This document shows, in pieces, positions 43,974 through 52,317 of a DNA stretch of 64,000 nucleotides. The notes below the pieces were generated by a model. The model was not told the DNA's origin. It saw only the letters and a list, made by a program, of their open reading frames with translations, and searched no databases. This DNA is from Kribbella antibiotica (GTDB lineage: Bacteria; Actinomycetota; Actinomycetes; Propionibacteriales; Kribbellaceae). Within the stretch, counting starts at the first letter, position 1; each line of letters starts with the position of its first letter. The stretch lies in contig NZ_SMKX01000025.1 of NCBI RefSeq assembly GCF_004349055.1, forward strand, positions 1-64,000. Reading direction: 5' to 3'. The position numbers and the translations under genes are program-made.

Positions 43974-46964
43974 GTGAGCGACGATGTGTTCGGAACGGCC
44001 GGAATTCGCGAACGAGTGCTGGCAGGGTGGTCAGCAGCACCAGTGCGGTTCCGGGAGGACGCGAACGCCGAAGAAGATCTCGCTCTCGGCGGGTACGTCG
44101 ACCGCCTGGTCATCGAGCTCGCCCAGAACGCCGCCGATGCCGCTGTGCGGGCCGGCGTTCCCGGCCGAGTGCTGTTCGAGTTCCGCGGGAACACGCTGGT
44201 CGTCGCCAACACCGGTACGCCGCTGTCCGCGGAGGGCGTCGAGTCCTTGGCCACGCTCCGTGCGTCGGCAAAGCGCGACGCGGTCGATGCGACGACGGGT
44301 TCGGTCGGACGGTTCGGGGTCGGCTTTGCTGCTGTTCTTGCGGTGAGCGACGAGCCGGTGGTGTTGTCGCGCACCGGTGGTGTGCGGTTCTCCAAGGCCG
44401 ACACCGCCGACGCCATTGTGGCGCTCGGTGCGGTTGGTCTGGACACCGAGGTACGACGACGTGACGGCAAGGTCCCCGTCCTGCGGCTGCCCTTCGATGC
44501 CGAAGGCGAGCCGCCCACCGGGTACGACACGGCCGTCATCCTGCCCTTGCGCGACGACGCCGCAGCCTCTCTCGTCAACCGCCTGCTCTCCGAAGCCGGC
44601 GACCCGCTGCTGCTCGCGCTCCCCGGTCTCGCTCGCATCGAGATCGTCACCGACGCCGAAACCCGCGTCCTCGAAGACGCTGAATCCCGCTGGTGGATTC
44701 ACCAAACCGGCGGCACGTTCGATCACGCAGAACGCGAACAGCTCCTCGCCGACCGCCCGATCGAAGAGCGCTCTCGCCCGTTCTACTCCGTTCTCTGGGC
44801 CCTCCCACGCATCCCGGAAACCGCGCTCCCGAACGTCGTACAGGCTCCAACCCCCACCGAGGAAGCGCTCTCCCTCCCCGCGTTGCTCCTGGCAACCTTC
44901 CCCCTCGATCCAACCCGCCGCCACGTCGCGAACGGTCCGCTCACCGACCGCCTGGTGCAGGAGGCGGCGACCGCCTACGCCGAACTCCTCCGCCAACGCG
45001 CCGAGGAGAGTGGGGGAGCGGTACTGCAGCTGGTGCCGACCGGGCTGGCAGCTGGGGTGTTGGATCAGGCGCTGCGGGAGGCGATCCTGGCGGTTCTCCC
45101 CACAACGCCGATGGTGCGGGCGGTGGAGGACGGGGCGTTGCTTCGGCCGCGGGATGCGGTGGTGGTTGATGGAGCTGATGACGCGTTCAATCGCGTGCTG
45201 GCACCGATCGTTCCGGGGCTGATCGGGTCGGCTCGGCAGGACCGGTTGGCGCTGGATGCGCTTGGGGTCCGGCGGCTGGAGCTGGCCGAGGTGGTTGATC
45301 AGCTCGGGACCGCCGCCGCGGACGAATCTCCGGAGTGGTGGAGCGTTCTCTACGCATCTCTCTCCGGCATGGTGACGGACGCGCTGCTGCGGGAATCCCT
45401 TGGTACGTTGCCGGTTCCGCTCGCCGATGGCCGACTCGTTCGCGGCGCCCGCGGGTTGCTGCTGCCCGGCCCGGAGATCCCCATCGACGTGCTCAAAGAG
45501 TTCGGCGAGTACGGCGTTCGCGTCGTCCACCCGACCGCGGTTGACCCGGCGCTCGAACGGCTCGGCGCGATCCCGGCCTCACCACGTTCCCTGCTGGAAG
45601 ACAGCGCCGTACGGGCTGCTGTTGAGCATGCCGCAGAGGCAGAAGACCCGGAAGCGGTCTCCCACGCGGTGCTCGGCTTAGTTGCGACAGATCCTGCGCA
45701 GGCGGAGGGCCTGTGGTGGCTCTCAGACCTCGTACTGCGTGATGCGGACGGCGAGCTGGTCCCAGCAAACGCTCTCGTCGTTCCCGGCTCCGACGCTGAG
45801 GCAGTGCTGGACGACGAGGAGGTCGCACCGGTCGATCCCGCCGTCCTCGAACGCTATGGTCTGCCGGCGTTGGCGGCGGTCGGAGTCCTCGCCACCCTCG
45901 GCACCGTCACCTCGGCGGATGTCGCGCTCGATCGGTTGCCGGAAGAGCTCAAGGATCTGGACGGCATCGAGGACTGGGCCTATGACGTTGCCCCGGACGG
46001 TTCCCGGTACGGCGCGACGGTCGGCGAACTCATGGCGATCCGCGACCTCGACTGGATCAAGGAAGACGCCTGGCCGCGTGTCCTCGGCATTCTCGGCAGC
46101 GAGCCGGACCTCCGTCGCGCCCTTGTCACTCAGGTCCGCGTGGTCGGGCCGGACGACCGCCCGCTCGGCGTACCGTCGTACTCGGCGTGGTGGATCAGAG
46201 AGCGCGTTCTCCTCGAGAACGGCGAACCACTCGCCGGCCGCGCCGATCCCGACGCCGACCCTGTCCTCGCCGCGTTCCTGGATGCGGCGCCGGAGTGGAC
46301 CCGCGGTCTCGACCCCGAGGTGCGTGCTGCCGTTGGTCTGGTCCGCCAGGTCGGCGACCTCGACGCTGACGGCATCAGCCTGGTGCTGGAGCGCTTGGCC
46401 GACCCCGAGCAGGAGATCGCAGAGAGCGATCTCCTGCGTTTCTGGCGTCAGCTCGGCACGCTGCCGCTGTTCCCCGGTGATGCACCTGAGAAGGTCCGGG
46501 TGCTGGGGGAGGACGGCTGGACCGAGGTGGTCGACGCCGAAGCAGCAGTCGTCGCAGACAACCCGATGTGGTTGCAGCGCGCCGACCTGGGCGGCTTCGT
46601 CCTCGCTTCAGGCGCGGCGGCGGACGGTTTGAGCGATCTCCTCGACGTACCGCTTGCCCATGAAGTTGCCGAGGGCAAGATTGACGGCACCGGTACGGCG
46701 GCCGACGTACCGGACCTGGTGTTCGAATTCGTCCCCGAGGCGCCAGCCGTGTGGTGGGAACACGAGGAGCTCACCGTCGACGGCGTCGAGGTCTCGTGGT
46801 GGGTCGATGCCGACGGCGCCCCGCACGCCGCAACCTTCGACGGCCTCGCCAAAGCCCTCGCCTGGGCCAGCTCTCGCTGGGACCGCCGCCACGTCATCCG
46901 CGCCGTCCTCAACGAGCCCGACCGCACCTCCGAACTCCTCGCCGACGCCGCCTACGACGACTAG
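43974..46964 (+). CDS. Sacsin-like GHKL ATPase, about 1000 residues
   Basis: The 996-residue protein begins with a GHKL (HSP90/sacsin N-terminal) ATPase domain: ELAQNAADAAVRAG (N box with the Mg-binding Asn), VVANTGTPLSAEGV, and VGRFGVGFAAVLAVSDEP (glycine-rich lid). The remaining 750 residues are acidic and without a recognised domain. It is probably an ATP-driven chaperone-like protein of unknown role. I prefer the GTG at 43974: CATAAT at 43961-43966 lies 7 bp upstream as a -10 box, giving a leaderless mRNA, which is common in actinobacteria. An ATG at 43965 is the alternative. It converges with the histidine kinase gene, overlapping by 4 bp. Confidence 0.78.
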   Translation: MSDDVFGTAGIRERVLAGWSAAPVRFREDANAEEDLALGGYVDRLVIELAQNAADAAVRAGVPGRVLFEFRGNTLVVANTGTPLSAEGVESLATLRASAKRDAVDATTGSVGRFGVGFAAVLAVSDEPVVLSRTGGVRFSKADTADAIVALGAVGLDTEVRRRDGKVPVLRLPFDAEGEPPTGYDTAVILPLRDDAAASLVNRLLSEAGDPLLLALPGLARIEIVTDAETRVLEDAESRWWIHQTGGTFDHAEREQLLADRPIEERSRPFYSVLWALPRIPETALPNVVQAPTPTEEALSLPALLLATFPLDPTRRHVANGPLTDRLVQEAATAYAELLRQRAEESGGAVLQLVPTGLAAGVLDQALREAILAVLPTTPMVRAVEDGALLRPRDAVVVDGADDAFNRVLAPIVPGLIGSARQDRLALDALGVRRLELAEVVDQLGTAAADESPEWWSVLYASLSGMVTDALLRESLGTLPVPLADGRLVRGARGLLLPGPEIPIDVLKEFGEYGVRVVHPTAVDPALERLGAIPASPRSLLEDSAVRAAVEHAAEAEDPEAVSHAVLGLVATDPAQAEGLWWLSDLVLRDADGELVPANALVVPGSDAEAVLDDEEVAPVDPAVLERYGLPALAAVGVLATLGTVTSADVALDRLPEELKDLDGIEDWAYDVAPDGSRYGATVGELMAIRDLDWIKEDAWPRVLGILGSEPDLRRALVTQVRVVGPDDRPLGVPSYSAWWIRERVLLENGEPLAGRADPDADPVLAAFLDAAPEWTRGLDPEVRAAVGLVRQVGDLDADGISLVLERLADPEQEIAESDLLRFWRQLGTLPLFPGDAPEKVRVLGEDGWTEVVDAEAAVVADNPMWLQRADLGGFVLASGAAADGLSDLLDVPLAHEVAEGKIDGTGTAADVPDLVFEFVPEAPAVWWEHEELTVDGVEVSWWVDADGAPHAATFDGLAKALAWASSRWDRRHVIRAVLNEPDRTSELLADAAYDD

Positions 46965-48250
46965 GGCGACGCCACGCGCGCGGTAAGTAGCGCGAGTCTC
47001 ATCGTGAACACAGCGCCGCCTGCCGGTCCGGTGTTCACGGTGAGGCTGCCGCCGTGGCGACGGACGACATCGCGGGCGATCGCCAGCCCCAGGCCGGCGC
47101 CACCGTCGTCGCGGCTGCGGGCATCGTCGAGCCGGACGAACCGCTCGAAGATGCGCTCCCGCTGGTCCTCAGGCACTCCGGTGCCGTCGTCGGCAACCTC
47201 CAGTACGGCGTCGTCGCCGTCGCGGCGCAAGGTCAGGACCACCTCGGTTGCCGCATGCCGTTGCGCATTGGCCACCAGGTTGTCCACCACCCGGCCGAGC
47301 TGCGAGGCGGAACCTCGAACCAGCAAGCTGGTGCTCTCCGCGATCCGTACGCCGTCCGGTTCCAGCAAACCGGCCAGATCTACCTCGGCGGCCTTCGCGG
47401 ATTGCTCGCCCGAGTCGAGCCGGGCGAGCAGCAGCAGGTCCGAGGCGAGCTTCTGCAGCCGGACTGTGTCTTGGATAATGCCGTCGAGGTTGAGCAATTC
47501 GGGATGGGCCGCACCGATCTCCAGCTGGGTCCGCAGCGACGACAGCGGATTGCGCAGCTCATGCGACGCGTCCGCGACGAAGCGGCGTTGCCGTTCCTCG
47601 GAGGCCTCCAGTGCGGTCAGCGTCTCGTTGGTGGTCCGGGCCAGCCGGGCGATCTCGTCCTGCGAGTCCGGCTCCGGGACCCGGCGGGACAAGTCGGTGC
47701 TGGCGGTGATCGCGGCCATCTCGCTGCGGATCGCCGCGACCGGGCGCAGCGCCCGCCGGGCAACCAGCCAGGTCAGACCGCCGACCAGCAGCAGCAACGG
47801 CGGCAGCCCACCGGCCATCGCCAGCCGGACGGTCCGTACGGCGCTGTGCTCGAGCTTGAGCGAGGAGGCCACGTAGACCGTGAACGGCTCACCGGCCGGG
47901 GTGGTCGCCTGTTGGCTGGTCCAACGGAATTCGAGTACGTCGGTGGCCCGGACCTCGGTCAGAGTGGGCGTCGGCCCGGCCTTCGGGCGGCCGGCCACGA
48001 GCCCTCCTTCGCCGGGGACGACCTGTACGGGGTCGCCCGGGGGCAGGGTGATCGACGCCGGCGGAGTGCCCGATTCGAGTTCCGTGACGACAAACGTGGC
48101 CTTGGCCGATGCATCGGTGCCGACGTTGTCCTCGAGGTCGGCCTGCAGGAACGCCAGTACGGCGACCCCGGTGGCCACCAGCGCGGCCCCGATCACGAAG
48201 GTGACCCCGATCGCTGCCCGGACCGGCACCGAACCGAAGAACCTATTCAC
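46961..48250 (-). CDS. Sensor histidine kinase
   Basis: A 429-residue membrane kinase has two transmembrane helices (about 13-35 and 143-164) flanking an extracellular sensor of roughly 105 residues, then a HAMP domain, and the phosphoacceptor His230 in DASHELRNPLSSLR. The ATPase domain has an N box (NLVANAQRHA) and G boxes (VADDGTGVPE, GGAGLGLAIARDVV). It overlaps its response regulator by 8 bp. The signal is unknown; it probably reports an envelope or extracellular condition to the regulator, which may control the divergent subtilase. Confidence 0.93.
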   Translation of the reverse strand: MNRFFGSVPVRAAIGVTFVIGAALVATGVAVLAFLQADLEDNVGTDASAKATFVVTELESGTPPASITLPPGDPVQVVPGEGGLVAGRPKAGPTPTLTEVRATDVLEFRWTSQQATTPAGEPFTVYVASSLKLEHSAVRTVRLAMAGGLPPLLLLVGGLTWLVARRALRPVAAIRSEMAAITASTDLSRRVPEPDSQDEIARLARTTNETLTALEASEERQRRFVADASHELRNPLSSLRTQLEIGAAHPELLNLDGIIQDTVRLQKLASDLLLLARLDSGEQSAKAAEVDLAGLLEPDGVRIAESTSLLVRGSASQLGRVVDNLVANAQRHAATEVVLTLRRDGDDAVLEVADDGTGVPEDQRERIFERFVRLDDARSRDDGGAGLGLAIARDVVRRHGGSLTVNTGPAGGAVFTMRLALLTARVASP

Positions 48251-48905
48251 TGCCGGCCAGCCGGTAGCCGGCGCCGCGCATCGTCTCGATCAGGCCGGCG
48301 CCGAGTTTGCGCCTGAGTGCACTCACGTAGACCTCCACGAGATTGGCGTCACCTTGGTAGGCAAGGTCCCAGACGTGCTCCAGGATCTCGGTCTTGGAGA
48401 CGATGCCGCCGGCCCGGACCACCAACTGCTCCAGGACGCAGAACTCCTTGGCCGTCAAGGTGACGTCGGCCCCGTCGCGGGTCACCCGCCGGGCGCCGCG
48501 GTCGATCACCAGATCGCCGATGCGGACCACTCGCGCGACGATGCGGCCCTGCCGCCGCAGCAACGCCCGGATCCGGGCGATCAGTACCATGTAGGAGAAG
48601 GGCTTGGTCAGGTAGTCGTCGGCCCCGGCGTCCAGCCCCTCGGCCTCGTCGTAGTCGCCGTCCTTCGCGGTCAGCATCAGGATCGGCACCGGGTTGTGCG
48701 CCGCCCGCAGCTCCGCGCAGATCCGGTACCCGTTCATTCCCGGCAGGTTCACGTCGAGCATGACGAGGTCATAGGTCCCAGTTGTTGCCTTGAGCAACCC
48801 GTCCGGGCCGTCGTAACTCACGTCGACGGTGAATCCCTCGACCGTGAGACCCAGGGCCAGGGACGTTGCGAGCCGTTGCTCGTCCTCCACGATCAGCATC
48901 CGCAT
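48243..48905 (-). CDS. OmpR/PhoB-family response regulator
   Basis: A 220-residue regulator has a receiver domain with phosphorylation site Asp51 (LVMLDVNLPGMNGY), conserved Lys101 (YLTKPFS), and a C-terminal winged helix (about 125-220: LTAKEFCVLEQLVVRAG, then VEVYVSALRRKLG). It starts MRMLIVEDEQ at 48905; a second in-frame ATG at 48899 is possible. The gene lies upstream of its kinase and diverges from the secreted subtilase across 132 bp holding direct repeats that fit its binding mode. Confidence 0.93.
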   Translation of the reverse strand: MRMLIVEDEQRLATSLALGLTVEGFTVDVSYDGPDGLLKATTGTYDLVMLDVNLPGMNGYRICAELRAAHNPVPILMLTAKDGDYDEAEGLDAGADDYLTKPFSYMVLIARIRALLRRQGRIVARVVRIGDLVIDRGARRVTRDGADVTLTAKEFCVLEQLVVRAGGIVSKTEILEHVWDLAYQGDANLVEVYVSALRRKLGAGLIETMRGAGYRLAGSE

Positions 48906-48927
48906 CGGTTCAGTATTGCCGACGCTT

Positions 48928-48975
48928 CCTGAACGAATCTTAAGAATTCAGGCTGGCCTCATAATTCAGGCTGGC
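48928..48975. promoter_or_regulatory. Direct-repeat boxes, probable response-regulator sites
   Basis: AATTCAGGCTGGC occurs at 48945-48957 and again, identically, at 48963-48975, an 18-bp start-to-start spacing. Upstream, CCTGAA (48928-48933) forms an inverted match to TTCAGG (48947-48952). OmpR-family regulators bind tandem direct repeats, so these are good candidates for control of the divergent regulator and subtilase genes. Confidence 0.6.
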
Positions 48976-49037
48976 TTCAGCATCGGTCGAGCAGTGTTGC
49001 CCTCGTCAACCGCTCAACCGGAGAGGTAACCCCCTCG

Positions 49038-52000
49038 ATGAGGCACAAACTCAGCACCGCCGCGGCCGCCGCCACGGCGCTGGCCCTGGCCATCAGCGCC
49101 CTGCCCGTGATGCCCGCCGCAGCACAATCCATCGACGGTATGCCCAAGGCTGCCGTGTCCGGCTGGATCGCCCTGCCCACGGGCGACCAGGTCGCCGTCA
49201 ATACCGCAGGCAAGCCGATCGGGGTCCGCCGGGCACCCGGCCGCGAACAGATTCCGCTCCAGCTCAGCCGGGACCGCGGGCACACCTTCGTCATCCCGCT
49301 GGACGCCGCGCGACTGGTCGACTCCGGCCGGGTGGACCGCCGCCTCTTCGACGTCACCCTGCTGAGCCGCCCCGAGTACGTCGCCTCCCGGCGCAAGGGC
49401 GTCAAACTCATCGTCGCCTACGACGGCGGCGGTCAACGGGCAGCAGCAGCCCGGACGTTCCCGCGGATCAACGCGGACGCCGTCACAGCGCCCGACTGGA
49501 ACCAGTTGACCCGTACGACGACTCAGGGCCCGTCGGCGTTCCGGGAAGTTGCCGAAGGCATCAAGAAGGTCTGGCTCGACGGTGTCCGGAAGGCCAGTCT
49601 GGACAAGAGCGTGCCGCAGATCGGTGGACCGGCCGCCTGGGCCGCCGGATTCAACGGCAAGGGCACCAAGATCGCCGTACTGGACACCGGAGTCGACGAG
49701 ACGCATCCGGATCTGGCCGGGCAGGAGATCGGCGGCAAGAACTTCACCGACTCCGGCGACAAGGACATGTTCGGCCACGGCACGCACGTCGCGTCGATCG
49801 CCGCCGGAACCGGCGCGAAGTCCAAGGGCAAGTACAAGGGCGTTGCGCCCGGCGCCAAGATCCTCGACGTGAAGGTGCTCGGTGACGAGGGCTCAGGTGA
49901 TGACTCCGCCGTCATCGGGGGGATGGAGTGGGCGGCCGCGCAGGGCGCTGACGTCATCAACATGAGCCTCGGTGGCACGGACACACCCGGGATCGACCCG
50001 CTGGAGGAGGCGGTCAACCGGCTGTCGGCCCAGACCGGCACGCTGTTCGTGATTGCCGCCGGCAACGATGGCGAGGGCGGGGCCCGAACGGTCGGCTCAC
50101 CGGGTAGCGCCGATGCCGCGCTCACTGTCGGGGCCGTCGACAAGTCCGACAAACTGGCCCCGTTCTCCAGCACCGGTCCGCGCGTCGGCGACGGCGGGCT
50201 CAAGCCCGATGTCACAGCCCCGGGCGTGGACATCGGGGCGGCTGCCGCCCCCGGCAATCTGATCGGCCAGCGGGCGCCGAAGCCGGCGGACGGCTACATG
50301 GCGATCTCCGGTACGTCGATGGCGACGCCACACGTGGCGGGTGCTGCCGCGATCCTCGCGCAGCAACACCCTGACTGGACCGGCGACCAGATCAAGGCTG
50401 CGCTGACGGGGTCGACCGTCGGCGGCGCGGGCTACTCGGCATTCCAGCAGGGCACCGGCCGGATCGACCTGCGCAAGGCGATCAAGCAGTCGGTGATCGT
50501 CAAGGACGGACCGCTCTCCTTCGGCACCCAGCAGTGGCCGCACACCGATGACAAGCCGCTCAGCCGGAAGATCACCTACCGCAACCTCGGCAAGACGCCC
50601 GTCACATTGGATCTGTCCGCCACCACGCTCGGGCCGGACGGCAAGCCCGCGCCGGTCGGGTTCTTCACGCTGGGCGCCAAGCAGCTCACCATTCCGGCCG
50701 GCGGCGAGGCCTCGACCACGCTGACGGCCAATTCCAAGCTTGGCGGCAAGGCCGACGGCTTCTACAGCGCGTACGTCACGGCGACCGGTGGAGACCAGTC
50801 CGTCCGGACAGTGGCCGCCATCGAACGCGAGGTCGAGTCCTACGACGTTGCAGTCAGCCACCTCGGCCGGGACGGCAAGCCGGCCAAGGCCTACAGCACC
50901 TTCTTCGATGGGCTGACGGGTCCGGCCAAGGATCAGCGGCTGTTCCTGGCCGGCCCGGCCGTGAGCATGCGGCTGCCCGCGGGCCGGTACCTGCTCAGCT
51001 CGACCATCTTCGTCTCGCCCGACCTTGGCGACTGGAAGGGCGCTGACTGGATCAACCAGCCGGTCCTCCAGGTCGGCAAGGCGGGCAAAATCACTGTCGA
51101 CGCCCGGACCGCCAAGCCGGTCAGCGTGACCGTCCCCGATCCGAAGGCCGTCTCACAGTTCATCCTCATCGATGCCGCAGTAACGACAGCCGGGACCACG
51201 ATGGGGCGCGGCTGGATGCTGGAGTCTTTCGCCGGATTCCGCACCGCGCACCTCGGGCCGAAGGCCAAGGCCGGTGAGCTCAACCAGCAAGTGCGGAACC
51301 AGTTCGCCAACGGAGACTCCCTCTACTCCGTTGCCGGAGCAAACAGCGGCACCAGCTATCTCACCGGGTACACCCAGCGGGTGGCCAAGAAGGACCTGGC
51401 GAAGGTTGTTGTCCGGCTCGGCGCTTCGGCTCCGGGCAAGCAGGGCTTTCTCATTCCTCAGGGTGAGGTCGACGGCGTAGGGACTTTCGACGCTGCCTAC
51501 GATGATCGCCTTCCCCGCACGGTGACGGTCTACCTGACCACCGCACGGACGAAGTGGGCTTTCGGGTTCGGGCAGGTCGGCGCCGCCGGGACCGAAGCTG
51601 AGTACTTCAGCGACACGAAGGCCTACCAACCGGGCACGACCACGACCGAGGACTTCAACATCGGGGTGGCCGGGCCGAAACTTGCCAAGCACCTCGGACT
51701 GTTCCGCGATGGCGACAAGATCTCCGGATGGCTCCCGCTGCTCGCCGACGGCGCCGGGCACCTGGGCGGTTCGGAGCACGAGAAGGCGAGCACAACGCTC
51801 TACCGTAACGGCGTGAAGATCGGATCCAACGACGATCCGCTGCTCGGTAAGCAGCCGTTCACCGTTCCGGCCGGCCCAGCGGACTATCGCCTCACCGCGA
51901 CGATCACGCGTTCAGCTGCTGTTGCGGCGACCTCGTCGAAGGTCAGCATCACTTGGGGCTTCCGGTCCGGGCATACGACGGCCAGGACGAAGCTGCCGGC

Positions 52001-52280
52001 CTCGGTGGTCCGGTTCCATCCGTCGCTCGGACTGGACAGCAAGAGCAAGGCCGGGGCGACGGTGAAGATTCCGGTGACCGTCGAAGGCGCCAAGCCGAAA
52101 TCGCTCACGGTCGACGTCTCGACCGACGGCGGCAAGCACTGGTCGAAGGCAGCCGTTGTCGCAGGCAAGATCACCGTCAAGAACCCGGCGCCGGGTGGCA
52201 GCATTTCGCTCCGCGCGCACGTGGTCGACCAGCAGAACAACTGGGTCGACCAGACCATCCTGAAGGCCTACCTGGTCTGA
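49038..52280 (+). CDS. Secreted subtilisin-like (S8) protease, 1080 residues
   Basis: The preproprotein has a Sec signal (cut near AAA-QS, about residue 30), a propeptide and an S8 domain at about 200-480. The triad is Asp216 (IAVLDTGVDETHPDL), His247 (FGHGTHVASI) and Ser427 (GTSMATPHVAG). The remaining 600 residues contain beta-rich modules similar to those of actinobacterial S8 proteases of the 1000-1200 residue class. It acts extracellularly. It diverges from a two-component system and has direct-repeat boxes upstream, so its expression is probably controlled by that system. A perfect terminator follows. Confidence 0.92.
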   Translation: MRHKLSTAAAAATALALAISALPVMPAAAQSIDGMPKAAVSGWIALPTGDQVAVNTAGKPIGVRRAPGREQIPLQLSRDRGHTFVIPLDAARLVDSGRVDRRLFDVTLLSRPEYVASRRKGVKLIVAYDGGGQRAAAARTFPRINADAVTAPDWNQLTRTTTQGPSAFREVAEGIKKVWLDGVRKASLDKSVPQIGGPAAWAAGFNGKGTKIAVLDTGVDETHPDLAGQEIGGKNFTDSGDKDMFGHGTHVASIAAGTGAKSKGKYKGVAPGAKILDVKVLGDEGSGDDSAVIGGMEWAAAQGADVINMSLGGTDTPGIDPLEEAVNRLSAQTGTLFVIAAGNDGEGGARTVGSPGSADAALTVGAVDKSDKLAPFSSTGPRVGDGGLKPDVTAPGVDIGAAAAPGNLIGQRAPKPADGYMAISGTSMATPHVAGAAAILAQQHPDWTGDQIKAALTGSTVGGAGYSAFQQGTGRIDLRKAIKQSVIVKDGPLSFGTQQWPHTDDKPLSRKITYRNLGKTPVTLDLSATTLGPDGKPAPVGFFTLGAKQLTIPAGGEASTTLTANSKLGGKADGFYSAYVTATGGDQSVRTVAAIEREVESYDVAVSHLGRDGKPAKAYSTFFDGLTGPAKDQRLFLAGPAVSMRLPAGRYLLSSTIFVSPDLGDWKGADWINQPVLQVGKAGKITVDARTAKPVSVTVPDPKAVSQFILIDAAVTTAGTTMGRGWMLESFAGFRTAHLGPKAKAGELNQQVRNQFANGDSLYSVAGANSGTSYLTGYTQRVAKKDLAKVVVRLGASAPGKQGFLIPQGEVDGVGTFDAAYDDRLPRTVTVYLTTARTKWAFGFGQVGAAGTEAEYFSDTKAYQPGTTTTEDFNIGVAGPKLAKHLGLFRDGDKISGWLPLLADGAGHLGGSEHEKASTTLYRNGVKIGSNDDPLLGKQPFTVPAGPADYRLTATITRSAAVAATSSKVSITWGFRSGHTTARTKLPASVVRFHPSLGLDSKSKAGATVKIPVTVEGAKPKSLTVDVSTDGGKHWSKAAVVAGKITVKNPAPGGSISLRAHVVDQQNNWVDQTILKAYLV

Positions 52281-52284
52281 GGCC

Positions 52285-52312
52285 GGTGGGGCGTCCAGCC
52301 GGACGCCCCACC
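52285..52312. terminator. Bidirectional terminator
   Basis: GGTGGGGCGTCC and GGACGCCCCACC pair perfectly over 12 bp around AGCC, between the convergent subtilase and SARP-regulator genes. Confidence 0.9.
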
Positions 52313-52317
52313 ACGCT

